Below, piece by piece: positions 1 to 10,571 of a stretch of DNA of 64,000 nt. The translations under genes and the position numbers were made by a program. Position 1 is the first letter of the stretch. Every line of letters begins with the position of its first letter. Source of the DNA: Neoceratodus forsteri (taxonomy: Eukaryota > Chordata > Ceratodontiformes > Ceratodontidae); contig CM057454.1 in NCBI GenBank assembly GCA_016271365.2, positions 698,011,501 to 698,075,500 of the forward strand, given 5' to 3'. Below the pieces are notes generated by a model. That model made no database searches. It was not told the origin of the DNA and saw only the letters and a program-made list of their open reading frames with translations.

Positions 1-1320
1 ACAAATATTAAGAACTAAGGCTGTGTGAATAACGAGTGAAGAATAAGAAATACTCAGTGCTATTCAGCATTTTGCTATTCAGTGGGAGTTCAAGATCTCC
101 CAAGACCTCCTGTCTAATCAGAGGCCACTTTGGAAGGTCAATGATGGCAGTTCATGTGACCTAGTGCTTGCAGAAGCTTCAGGCAGGAGAGACAGATGAG
201 TCAAGCTGCTGCAGAGAGAAAATCTATTTCCATCCACCTGTTAAAACTAGGGGAAAAAATGGAAATCTTGACATTTGTTGTTCCCTCTCTAAATTCCTAG
301 TTAGAGAAGGTCAATTTTTCACACTGTAGGTTGAAAAATTAAGCATTTAAGAAAGGGAAAATACCAGGGCTGTTAAGTGTAGCAAGAGACAAGTAGGAAG
401 GCCACAACAACACACATACACGTGTGAGCGTGCATGCAGACACACACACAAGCTGTGTGTGTGTACACAGTAAGCAAACAAACTTGCAGTGTAGTGAATA
501 TGACTAACAGCTAAAGGGAAAAAACATTTGTAGGGGTTTGTGCTGATCAGAAATTTATAGAGTTTGTAACTTAGTTGTTGTCTGAATTAAAGAACAAGGC
601 AAGTAGTCTAAATGGAAGGCAGTTAGCTTAGGGACATTCTTTCTATTGTTGGTGGCTTGACTTCATGCCCAAGAAAAGAATTAAATTTTTTTTTTCTGAC
701 ATTTTGTTTCCTCAGAAAAATCCAGCTAGCCGACTCCATGGCACCGAGCACTGGGGATCGATCGGGTATGCTGGCAACCCAGGTTTGCACTCCGAGCCAA
801 GGATGGCAGAAGCAGAGGCAAGCAGGGAAGAAGCAAGAGCTTCAGTGGGATGCTTTCCTCCCCGGGGAGGGTAGTTGCCTCATCATTCTTCAGTAGCTCC
901 TGATGGCAACTAGCGGTGGATAGGTGACAACCCCCCAGGTCAGCCGTGCATGTACGCCAATGAAAAGGAGGGTGAGTGGGATACAGAATATGGAAAATGC
1001 CTCTTGTCAAGCCAGATGATAGCCTCTCTGCCCCTTCCCACACCTAGACTCTCCTCTGGCACACTCAATGGCCATGCCCCCTCTAGCACCAACAGTGACA
1101 TTCCTCCAGTAGTCCATGGTGTAGTCCCTAAAGGGGACATGCCAGCCACTTAGAAAGGGACAGTGTGGAAGCTCTCAGGAGATGATCCATGACAATGGAT
1201 GGGGTTGCCCCTGGCAGTGGCTGTAGGTCTGGATTGGGAATGTGTGACCCAGTGGAGGGTTGCCAGGAGGGGTGAGTCTGGTGGGTTTAAGAGGAGGCAT
1301 TATGGGGCCTGAATAAGAGC
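1..1320. other. Unassigned intergenic DNA
   Basis: I see no recognisable gene or mobile element here. Short alternating CA/TG tracts lie near 410-470. The stretch near 655-720 resembles part of the 330-bp tandem repeat that starts at 1321 (a shared CCCAAGAAAAG-like motif followed by an A/T-rich run), so a decayed outlying unit is possible. Short open frames here have no family resemblance and are probably chance. Confidence 0.5.
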
Positions 1321-2040
1321 TCAGCTTAGCAGTGCTGCTCTGACTATTTCAGAATAAATACAATTTAATTTTTTTATCAGAAATCTTTGTGTGAGGAATC
1401 CAGGCTTGGGTCCCTCCACAGCCATCTATGCAAGTGTGAGTGCACCATAGCTAGTAGGGTGGGACTAGTGAGCTGACCCCTACTGCTTTAATTATCTGCT
1501 TTTCTGTTCTGTGTGTGGGAACGACTGTGCACTCAACATATTTTTCTAAGTCTGTGATGTATGCCCAAGAAGAGGTTTTAAAAAAATATATATCTTTTTC
1601 CTGAGAAAAATCAGGTTTGGCTATTATTAATTGACACTCAGGGAGACTTGTCAGCTTAGCACTGCTGCAGTGACTTGATTTCATAATAAAATATCATTTA
1701 AATTTCATATCCAAAATCATCCTCCTAGGAACCCAGTTTTTGGTCCCACCATGGCCACTTAAGTAAGTGCAAGAGCACCATAGCTGGTGTGATCGGACTA
1801 GTTGTCTGACTCCCAAAACTTCAGCTAACTGCCTTTCTGTTCTTTGTGTTTGTATGGTTGCACACTCAAGACACTTTTGTAAGTTTGTGGCTGCGTGACC
1901 AAGAAAAGGTTTATTTTTGTTTTTATCTGAAAAAAAAATCATGCTTCACTGTTATTAGTTGATACTCAATGAGACTTTGTCAGCTTATTATTGCTGCACT
2001 GACTTGAGTGACTATATTTCATAATAATAACATTTAATAT
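1321..2040. repeat. Tandem repeat, about 330-bp unit, two units plus a partial
   Basis: The motif TCAGCTTAGCA-CTGCTGC-TGACT recurs at 1321, 1651 and (diverged) 1980, a period of 329-330 bp. Between these points the order of sub-motifs is the same: an AATAAA-like A/T tract, TCCCACCA-type text, GCACCATAGCT, a TTCTGTTCT block, then CCAAGAA-AGGTT and GTTATTA-TTGA. The units are clearly diverged. The array lies just upstream of the degenerate hAT-B coding region and could be its 5' flank or an unrelated satellite remnant. Confidence 0.75.
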
Positions 2041-2256
2041 ATCTTTCTGTGGGGGAATATAGCCATGAAAGACAGAGGTTGCAGTACCAGAAAACGTAGT
2101 TGGCCCAGCAGCCTCAGCAAAGCTGCAACAGGTATAGAAAAGTAATCAGCAGGAGACTGTGAGCAGCAGCATATTACAAAGTGACACTCGGGGCATATTT
2201 GCTGCACAAAATTATGTTTTATCCCATCAAAGCCTGCAGTCTCCACCAGCACTAGT

Positions 2257-2853
2257 ATGGCATCTGCTGACACCAGGAAAAAAAGTAAAAGTAACCTTCA
2301 AAGTACTAGTCGTGCTGCATGGAGGACATTGCCATTAACTGCCAGTGATACTGCCAATATGAATGAGTCCTCTTCATCCTTTGCCACTGCCACCAGTATC
2401 ACCAGGACAAGGACATCCTATAACCACCACTGCTCTGATCCACCACCCATCCACTGAAACTACTAGTATACCAACTTCTGCAGCAACAGTGGCCCTGCCA
2501 GCCACTGCTGCCACTGTGATTGAGAACACTCCTCCACTGTGACCCAGACCACTCCTGCCACTGTAACCATGGTGGTCACCAGTACTACTACACTGGCAAG
2601 GGCCACAACTACCACTGTGGCCCCAGACAGTTGCACAACAATTTCCATCACTGTGTCCACCCCTGCTCTGACACCTCTTGTTTCTCAGCCTGTCTCCTCC
2701 ACTGTTGAAATTGTCAGTGCAGATGAAAAGGAGGCGCACTCATCTGGGTCTGAGTACTTTCCAACAGGAGATTTGCCTACTGATACATCATCTGAGGAAG
2801 CTAACCTAAGCAGCTTTGATGATATATGGCAAAGTATGGTTAGTACCTTGTGA
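2257..2853 (+). pseudogene. hAT-B N-terminal Ser/Thr-rich coding remnant
   Basis: From the ATG at 2257 the sequence reads MASADTRKKSKS, a basic start, followed by a long Ser/Thr/Ala-rich tract that shifts frame near 2455-2540 and continues to 2850. The end is acidic (EEANLSSFDDIWQSM). Low-complexity tails of this kind often precede BED fingers in vertebrate hAT transposases. No catalytic motif is present. Assignment rests on position and orientation relative to the BED and core remnants after the hAT-A insertion is removed. Confidence 0.5.
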
Positions 2854-4248
2854 GCTGTAAAGGAAGAAAGTCGGTGACCAAAAAACCTCCACTACCTCTC
2901 AAGGAAGCAGTGGCAAGAGAAAGAAGGATAAGGTACCGTTTCCCTAAAAATATTTGGCAAGCTACCCTGTAGCACTTTGTTCAGCAGTCTCCATCCCAGC
3001 CTGAACAGTCAAGTAGAGCAGATGCAAGGGCACCAGTAGAGGTGGGAGCAGTGGCCAAAGTCGCTCGTGAGGCATTCGCCAGGAAGTGCACGGAATCCAT
3101 AAAGTAATCTGGGTATGAAAGTGGAGTACTTGCTGTCATAATGAGGAATGCAAAGTCCATTGATAACAATGACTGCATTACTCTGCCTTCCCCCAACCAC
3201 TTCTGAGCCAATTTTAATCCGAAGTACATAGAAATCAATGTACTACGTATCACTTCACCTTGTTATTGAGCTCCAAGGCGAATTTTGCAGTGATTCATGG
3301 GATTGCAGGTCACATGGGCTCTAGATTGTTCTGTGCAGCCTCAGTTCTGTGTAGTGTGTGTGTAGTGGTAGATGGAGACAGTTTCCTCTCAGAGCTCTGC
3401 AATTCAAATCCTCTAAAAGCTGATAAAAAATCCTTTTTGAGCCATTTTCTTGCTTAACATTTAGTACATCGATTGTAGGAAACCCTCCAGTGCTCATATC
3501 ATTGAGTGTTAATTGTTTGTGTGTGGATTTTGAATGTTAATTTAGAACATTAAGTCTGTGTATTGACAGACACTTGAAGTGTGCTTTGGGGGAGGGGCGT
3601 ATCTGTGGTGGAGGTAGGCTAAAACTGGGAGAAAAAGGTAGTCTTTCTGTTTTGGTTATATTTTTCTTGTGTAACTGTGTTAATGTACACCCAGTAATAT
3701 TTCCGGTAATTCTTGACATTTTTTTTGCTTACTGTTGTAGTGCAGCAGTGCATAATTTCAGTTTGTTTTAAAGATGTGGTTATATTACTGAAGTTTTCAA
3801 TTTGCTATGCATTACTTGTAGTGAGCGTGTGTGTGCCATGTGTGCCATCAAATCAGACACATTTTATTGTGCCAAAGAGTAATTGCAGCAGTGTGAACCT
3901 GCTATCCACTGCACCTGCGTGATTTTGTACTGCTTTGTAGTATCTTGGTTTTGGACTGTTACTGCAGTGCACTGCACCCCCCCACACACACACACACGGT
4001 AAAAGGTATTATTTTTTTCCACATTGGATTGTGACTTGTGAGCACTGGTTAAGGTGTTGTTGTGACTTTGCATCTGCATCTCTTCTTGATTACGCAGTGC
4101 AATCTTAATCTGTCTGTGCTTTTGCATCTGTTTAGTGCCCAGTCTCCATCTGCAAGCCACAGCTGTTTTTTTTGGCTTCACATCCACCGACCCAGACTGA
4201 AAGTTAAGAAATCTAAATTTGTTTAGAATTTTCTTGCTGATCCCCTAA

Positions 4249-5722
4249 ATGCCTGCAAAGAGACGTGCAAGCACAGCTGTTTCTGGCCATGTCACTGCTG
4301 CCAGTGGCAAGATTGTACATGGATGTGGTAGTACACAGAAGTGCATAGCTGATGTCAGTAAAGGGATTTCTCCATCAATGTTTTTTACAGCTCAACCTGT
4401 AGCTTCTCTCATAGTTGGAGGAGATGATGTCCCAGATGGTGGTGCTAGTGCAGTTTCTGCTTGCATGAGTATTGCTGCCTTAAGTTCCACTTCTGACCAG
4501 TTAACTGTTTCAAAAAATATAGTTGAGTCCAATGCTGTGACTGACAGTGCAGATGATGTCATACTCCCCATTAACAACCCCATGGTAGCTGAACATGATT
4601 CTGATCCTGGCAACGATAACTCACAATGTCACATTTCTTCCAGCGCTGTTGAGGTCATGCCTTTGCCATTCAATGATTCAAAGTATGGCACAAAAATATC
4701 GGGTGATGATGATGATGATGATGATGATGATGCTGTGGTTGGAACATGTTCTCCACATGACAGCATCCAAGCTGAAAATGTGGATGCAGATGATGTTGAT
4801 GAATATGATAATGATGTCAGTGACCCTGTTGGGACTCGGAGAAAAGGAAAGTCACGGTAGCTGTGTCTGGGTCTGCTGGCGTTAAATCCCCCCTCTTCAA
4901 AAAAAGTTGTGATTTAGTGGTTCCTGTTGATGATAATGATGATGACTCAGTAATAATCATAGGTAGTCGTAATGGTCAGTTGGGTCCAAGTGTGTTCAGC
5001 CTGAAAAATCACGTAGCACACCCAACATTTCAGGGGTTAAAAAAAGGAGTCCAATAAGCAGCATCAGGTACATATTAAAAGTAGGGGATCACAATCCCTT
5101 GTTTGGGATTTTTTGTCCAAGATGCAAATGATGAGTCAGTTCCCATCTGCCAGCTTTGCCATGTGTGTGTGAATTGAGGTAAAAAGGGGAGTCACATGGC
5201 ATGGGGGGGCCAGCATACACATCTTAAGAACAGGCACATGGCACTGTGGACCCGGCACCAGATGGCAGCTAATGCCATAGTGGGGATTCACCCTTATCAT
5301 CAGCCTTACTGAGCATGTTATCCCCTTCCATGAGTGTAAGACCAAGTAGGAATGTCTGCAGTAGTAATGAAACAACACCAGAGGATTACTACAGGCATGA
5401 TGAGGGGGAGGATTGTGATTTAGAAATCTTGTCAAGTGGTGGTCAGAGAAGCAGTGGTGGTGGTGGTGGTGGTCAGTGCAGTATGTCAAGTGCAAGTGAT
5501 AGATCAACCCCTGCAAGTAAAACTGAGAAAATAACTTCATTTGTGGACTTGTCACCTGTGCACCCCTCTTCATCACATGTCCACACCACACAACCGGCCA
5601 TTCACAGAGCTGAGCCATTTGTCACACCCCCTGAAAAACATGTAAGTCAGCCCATGTTGGAGAGTGTTTTTGCCCATAACCTTCTCCCTGCCTGCCTGAA
5701 GCATGTGACCTACACTGTGTAA
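4249..5722 (+). pseudogene. hAT-A BED zinc-finger protein with acidic tract (broken)
   Basis: An open frame starts at the ATG at 4249 (MPAKRRASTAVSG) and runs to a stop at 4858. It includes a run of nine Asp at about 4703-4732 (a GAT microsatellite) within an acidic Asp/Glu region. After a frame change a BED finger is readable at about 5098-5230: WDFF, then CQLC, then HTHLKNRH. It is interrupted by an in-frame TGA at 5175-5177, probably a decayed CGA Arg codon. A further Ser/Gly-rich frame runs 5315-5722. BED fingers bind DNA and are normally the N-terminal part of hAT transposases; here nothing catalytic follows before the element ends at 5925. Confidence 0.65.
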
Positions 5723-5756
5723 GCCATGTGATGTGTGTGGGCTGCCTGTGAATTCT

Positions 5757-5788
5757 CACTCCGCCTTATAGCGGAATAAGGCGGAGTG
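5757..5788. repeat. Perfect 13-bp inverted repeat (hairpin) in the hAT-A subterminal region
   Basis: CACTCCGCCTTAT (5757-5769) is followed by a 6-base spacer and its exact inverse complement ATAAGGCGGAGTG (5776-5788). The octamer CACTCCGC recurs near 5854. It lies 137 bp from the right terminus of hAT-A, where transposase-binding subterminal repeats are commonly found in hAT elements. A binding role is inference. Confidence 0.85.
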
Positions 5789-6039
5789 CACAACACAAAG
5801 TCATAATCATAACTTGAAGTGGTGAAGAAAGAGTTTAAAATGGCACTCCGCGTAGTGGAAAACTACATTGAAGTGGCCACTTCGCTACCACTCTTCGGGC
5901 AGAATTTTACTTTGCTGCATCTCTAGGCACCAGTAGTGCCAGAAGAAAACCAGCAGATTCAGGTTCAAACAATAAAGGCCAGAGGGGGCCAAAAGAGTGG
6001 TGATACTGGTGACACTTGCCACATGAGTGGTGTCAGGAG

Positions 6040-6195
6040 CAGTAAGAGCATGGTATGGTTGCATTTCATGTTACTAAAAGAAGATAATAAAAAAGGCAGT
6101 ATGCACACTGTGCAGTATGACTATCAGCAGGTGGAATCTCTGGCAAATTTAATAGTTACTTCCTTAACGAACTATATAAAGGTAAAGCATAGCCA
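6040..6195 (+). pseudogene. hAT-B BED zinc-finger remnant
   Basis: One frame reads MVWLHFMLLKEDNKK and later TSLTNYIKVKH. These match the aromatic start (V-W-x-x-F) and the end (T-x-L-x-x-H/Y-I-K-x-x-H) of a BED finger. The two zinc-binding Cys appear only in the neighbouring frame (AVCTLC near 6096-6113), so a small indel has broken the finger, and the first zinc His is now Tyr. It continues hAT-B after hAT-A is removed and is distinct from the hAT-A finger. Confidence 0.6.
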
Positions 6196-6439
6196 GGTTT
6201 TAAAGTGTCAGGATCTGTGCCTGTGATTCCGTCAGACCCATCTCATGGTGATAATGTAGGCAGTGGTATTGGTGGCACTGACAATGCCACAGAAAATTCT
6301 AACTGAAACAAAATGCTACTTTACCTGCTGCTACTACCATTCCATGTCCCTCAACTCCAAAGAGCCCTCCATGCACCCCAAGTATTCCCACCAGGCACCT
6401 GTCCCCTGCTATTTGCACACCATCTGGCAAAGCTGCCCG

Positions 6440-7045
6440 GTTACTTACTGAGCAGCTGAAATTTTGCCATATTACACCAGTGTTGCATGAGCTGCACTGG
6501 CTGCCAATCAGGTGGAGGATCCTTTTTAAGGTAGGTCTTCTCACTTACAAGGCCCTATGCGGTCAGGGCACTGGTTATCTGTCAGACCTTCTGGTACCTG
6601 CTCTCTTGGCTTTCCCCCTCCGTTCCTTCTGTGGAGGCCCCCTAGCGATTCCCAGGATGAGGTTAAAATTGGCTCGTGACAGGGCCTTCAGTGTCTCCGC
6701 TCCCGTCCTGTGGAATTCGCTCCCCTCTGGGGTTAGGGGGGCCCCTACTTTGGAGGTATTCAAGGCTGTCTAAAGGCCCTCCTATTTACTCAGGCATTTC
6801 TAGATTGAGTTATTCATTTATAGACTTGCTTTGACTATAGCTGCTGAAAATGTATTGCTTAGTTTACTGTTCATGGGTAATATCTATCTGAAGTGTTAGT
6901 ATTTACTGTATATATTTATAGAAAATTTTTCTTTTTTTCTTTTCTTTTTTCTTTATTGACCTATTTTGTTGAATATGTGTTTATCTATTTGTACAGCACC
7001 CAGATCCTCTGGGATTGGGTGTCTTTTAAATACATTTTGCCTTGC
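6440..7045 (+). mobile_element. L2-type LINE, 5'-truncated 3' end
   Basis: The frame at 6471-6772 reads TPVLHELHWLPIRWRILFK, then LLTYKALCGQGTGYLSDLL, then RAFSVSAPVLWNSLPSGVR and TLEVFKAV. This is the conserved C-terminal block of L2-clade ORF2 proteins, downstream of the reverse transcriptase. A roughly 270-bp 3' UTR follows, ending in the typical text near 6996-7040 (GCACCCAGATCC...GGGTGTC-TTTAAATA). Everything 5' of the C-terminal block is missing. It is inserted in hAT-B between the BED remnant and the catalytic core. I could not define a target duplication. Confidence 0.85.
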
Positions 7046-7079
7046 CAAGCATGGAAAATCCCCCCATTGGCAACATCCA

Positions 7080-8480
7080 CTGTCAATACCAATAATTGAA
7101 GTGTTCCAGGCCAGAAGTAAGTACCAGTCATCCCATTCAACAGCTCAACACATCACACAGCTCATAGATGAAATGATGGCATTGGATCAGCAGCCCTTTT
7201 TACTTGTAGAAGGCATTGGCTTTCACAGACTTCTGCAGCACTTACAGCCATGGTACCAGCTCCCATCATGTTACACATTTTCCCGCATTATGGTGCCAAA
7301 GATATATTATGGGTGTGAGAATGGCAATTGTTGCACTACTCTCTGAGGCTGTGGATGGAGTTTTCCACTGCAGCTCAAACATCTGGAGCAGTACAAACTC
7401 CATGCAAGCATATCTCTCCTTGACAACACACGCATGTGCAAAACTTTGTCGCCTGTTGTGGATTCCTCCTTCTCTTCTTGTGTCACTGGCTTTCTCTTCA
7501 TTCCTCCACAACCTGGCAGTCACTCCAGGTCTGCTGTTCTAAATGTTGGGGTAATGGAGAAAGACCACATTTAACCAAACAACATGGTATTTGCAAGACG
7601 TGCTGCAGTCTTGGGCAGTTGGTACAAATCCACATGTTGTGTTTTTTTATCACAGATAATGGTGCAAATATGGGGACAGCAGCTGCTGATGGAAATTGTG
7701 CCATCATTCTAAGCTTTGCTCACACTCTGAAATGAGTGGTCACATCTATGCTATGTCACAGTATTGAGGCTAGCAAAACTGTATCCACAACATGCTGCAT
7801 CTGTACTCATTTTCACTGCTCTGTAAAAGCTACTAACCAACTAAGAGAAGTGCAACAATGCCTTGGCCTGTCTCAACATTGCTTTATACAGGATATCAGT
7901 ACTAGCCAGGTGGAATACATCATACCTGATGCTGTCTGAACTGCTAGAACAGAAGCATACACTTCATGGCATGGCAATGGAGTGCGACACTGGAGGAGTC
8001 TTAGGCCACCATGAGTGGTCACTGGTTGATGCCATGGCAAAAGTACTTGGGCCATTTGAGAGGAGAATCTATAATCTAAGTGGGTCCACTGCCACTCTGA
8101 GTCAGGTGATTCGAGCAATGCATATAGTGAAAGCATCCATGGAGAGGTATGTAGAGCAAATCAGGGGTATTCCAGATGGGGTAGCTGTGTTTGCTGAGAA
8201 GCTGCTAGATGAACTGGATGCAAGGTTTACAAAAGTGCTGGATAGTGGCAGCCACATTTTGCAACAATGCTGGATCCTTGATCCAAATATGGCAGCCTTC
8301 ACATGGCTATGGATAGCCACATATTGATTCATTTTTAACAAGAGCTGTGTGATGAGCTGACTGGTTGCATGAAGGGACTGGTGACACCACTGGCTGGCAC
8401 AAAAAGTCATGAGACAGCTGGAATTCCTTCTGGCAGGTCTGATTCCACTAGTGGAGATGAAACCAGCACTGATGAGAGTG
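7080..8480 (+). pseudogene. hAT-B transposase catalytic-core remnant
   Basis: Several broken frames give the recognisable order of a hAT/ZBED transposase. About 7136-7310 reads ITQLIDEMMALDQQPFLLVE and then WYQLPSCYTFSRIMVPKIY, the dimer-proximal helix region. Near 7370-7400 is SSNIWSS, where hAT transposases have the first catalytic Asp (usually T/S-D-I-W); it reads as Asn here. Near 7652-7720 is ITDNGANM followed by IILSFAHTL, the second Asp block. About 7940-8325 gives the alpha-helical insertion domain (EWSLVDAMAKVLGPFE... and QVIRAMHIVKASMERYV). The C-terminal Glu region is absent. The gene is inactive. Confidence 0.75.
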
Positions 8481-8539
8481 AGTGGCCACTGCTCAGCAAA
8501 TCCTTACATCAATAGCAACAGAAGAAGAATGGTAGTAAT

Positions 8540-8805
8540 GCTTTGGATAGTGGGGAGAGGATAGATATTGGCCTGTAGTTTGACACCAGCACCTTGTCAC
8601 CATTCTTATGCACTGGAGTTACCAGGGCTTGCTTCCATACCTCTGGAAATTGAACTAGGGCCAAGGATTTTTTAAATAGCATTGTTATGGGCATAATAAG
8701 AATATCAAGGGTGAGAGATAGTAACTTCATGTCTAGCCCATCACTCCCCAATCTGGTTTTGCCTAGGACTTTCCTGACCATCGTTAGGGCCTCCTTCACC
8801 TTCTT
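8540..8805 (-). mobile_element. APE-type LINE (copy A), part 1
   Basis: This stretch is nearly identical to 12884-13230 and encodes on the minus strand the start of the same reverse transcriptase (LPEVWKQALVTPVHKNGDK, NYRPISILSPLSKA). It lacks the insertion found in the sister copy at 13045-13120. It ends at 8805 in the target duplication of the L1/Tx1 element and resumes at 11797-11918. Its low-coordinate side breaks off abruptly near 8540 inside the reverse transcriptase, so it is not a normal LINE 3' end. Confidence 0.85.
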
Positions 8806-9213
8806 TTTTTTTTTTTTTTGTAATTAAAATTTTTATTGCTTTTAACCATTATACTGAGGTAACACACATATGTTACTATAACATGAATTACTGAGCATGT
8901 ACATTCACTTATCAATACAAGTGATTCTGTTAATCTAGTACTTTCAAATAGAGAGACAATAACGTACACTGAAAAAATTTAAGAAGTAAAATCCCACTAC
9001 CGCTATCCTCTCCCCTTCCCTATCCCCAATTGTAAGTCATCCAGACAAGTCACTAAAAGTTAAAGAGGTGTATGCTACCACAATCAGTACCAGTTAGTGT
9101 TATGGCTTCGAGGCCATACAAAATGCTCCAGAGAGCCCCAGAGCGCAATATACTGTTCACGCCTACCCGTGATAGAAGCAATGCTTTTCAAGCTGCAGCG
9201 CTAGAGTGCACCC

Positions 9214-10492
9214 CTATGCCACTCCACAAGGTGGCACGGTGTCCAATGCCCAATGTCGAAGAATTAGCAACTTCGTCACCGCCGAGACCAGAGCAACACG
9301 TGCCCGCCATGTTTTAGGAGCTGACGAAGGGATAGCAAGTAGCAGACAAACTTCGTGAGTGTCCATTTGACTTGAGCCAAGGATAGGGTCCAGCTTATTA
9401 CATATAGTCCTCCAAAGAGTACGAATCATCGGACATGTCCATAATAAATTATATAGAGTTCCCTCTTCTTTTCTGCACCTCCAACAACAAGGTGAGCTGA
9501 GCACGCCCTGCCTAAATAGGCGAGAAGGGATTAAATATAAATGATGCAAAATACTAAAATGTATAAGTCTAAGCCTATCTTGTTTAATATATCTGTATGC
9601 GTTCAACCAAAGAGTTTTCCAAAACTCCGGGGAGTCGTTTATACTTAGAACTCTCACCCAATAGAAAGCTGCACCTGATGGGAGCCTGAGATCCCATTCC
9701 TGGAGGAGACCGTGAACCTTAGAAACAGCGTGTGGTTGCTTCGCTAGATCCCAAACGGAATCCATACTAACTTTCCCCCTATCCAACACAGAGGTCACTT
9801 CAAATATCTGTTTTAGAGCTTTATTAAGCTGTAACCACTTGAAATAGTCCGCATCCTTGAGACCCAAGCTTATTTTGAGAGCCTCGAAAGAACGTGGGCC
9901 AACCTGATCGCATAAATCAGAAACTGTCATCCTACTTAATTGGGGCCAGAACGCAACAGGTATGGGAGAGCCCGCAATTTTAATTTGGGGATTATCCATG
10001 ATAGGTTGTGCGCCCGAGAGCCACCAACGACACCTAGAAAGCGTTGGAGTTGATAATAAGCTCTGATTGACCAGCCTAAAGGCTTGTTTTGAGGAATTTG
10101 GGTAAAGCAGCCCAAGGGTAAACAATAGCGCATATAAAGAGCATTTAACTGTCTTCACCAGACTCGCTCAATATCTAACCAGAGGGCAAGTATTCGTCCT
10201 GTCCCCATTCCTTGGACCATAGGGCCAGCTTACACGTATGTTGAGCAAGGTAGTATTTAAAAAGGGAAGGAGCAGCTAAACCGCCCCTATGTTTAGGAGC
10301 TGACAAATTCAGATATGATCTACGAGCTGTTTTACCCTGCCACAGGAATGAATTGAAGATCTTCTGTACTTTCATAAACCAATCCTTTGAAAGGTGAAAT
10401 CCTAACATATCTAACGGATAGAGTATCTTGGAAGAACAACCATTTTTAGGAGATTTAGTCTGCCCCATAAGGAAAGAGAGATTGAACTCCAC
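9214..10492 (-). pseudogene. L1/Tx1-like ORF2 C-terminal region
   Basis: Two minus-strand frames (10175-10492 and 9214-10158) continue the reverse transcriptase. They give FNSFLWQGKTARRSYLNLSAPKHRGGLAAPSL in short segments, then a helical linker, then a Cys motif CCWRCRKEEGTLYNLLWTCP followed by IRTLW. The same Cys/GT/W-x-C-P motif ends the L1-like ORF2 at about 30000. A stop and frameshift near 10160 separate the two pieces. The ORF ends about 400 bp before the poly(A) end, leaving a short 3' UTR. Confidence 0.8.
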
Positions 10493-10571
10493 CTCTTAAG
10501 ATCATTTGTAATCTCTCGAATTAGAACTGTTAAATTCTCTTTAATCATAGAAGTAAAGTTTGTACTAATAT

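Larger units (their letters stand above)
3037..5925 (+). mobile_element. hAT-A: 2.9-kb hAT element encoding only a BED-finger protein
   Basis: The ends are TAGAGGTG... on the left and the inverse of TAGAGATGCAGCAAAGT on the right. Both are flanked by the identical octamer GGCACCAG (3029-3036 and 5926-5933), the 8-bp target duplication typical of hAT insertion. The element carries a plus-strand reading region (4249-5722) for a Ser-rich, acidic, BED-finger protein and has no RNase H-like core. It would therefore depend on another hAT transposase. Its right subterminal region holds a strong hairpin (5757-5788) and repeats of CACTCCGC. It sits inside hAT-B. The right end resembles the left terminal repeat of the large element at 38768. 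Confidence 0.85.
2250..8500 (+). mobile_element. hAT-B: decayed autonomous-type hAT transposon, split by later insertions
   Basis: Plus-strand coding remnants occur in the order expected of a BED-finger hAT transposase: a Ser/Thr-rich N-terminus (2257-2850), a BED finger (about 6040-6195), then the RNase H-like core (about 7080-8480). hAT-A was inserted at 3036/5926 and an L2 LINE end at about 6440-7045, separating the parts. Frames are broken by many stops and shifts. I could not find its terminal repeats. The C-terminal dimerisation region with the catalytic Glu is not visible before the LINE DNA begins near 8540. The element is certainly dead. It is older than hAT-A, which carries a perfect target duplication inside it. 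Confidence 0.75.

Noticed and set aside
5262..5925. A smaller 664-bp MITE using the GGCACCAG at 5254-5261 as its left target duplication
   Set aside because: The sequence after 5261 does not start with the TAGAG terminal repeat, whereas the GGCACCAG at 3029-3036 is followed directly by TAGAG. The 5254 match is chance.
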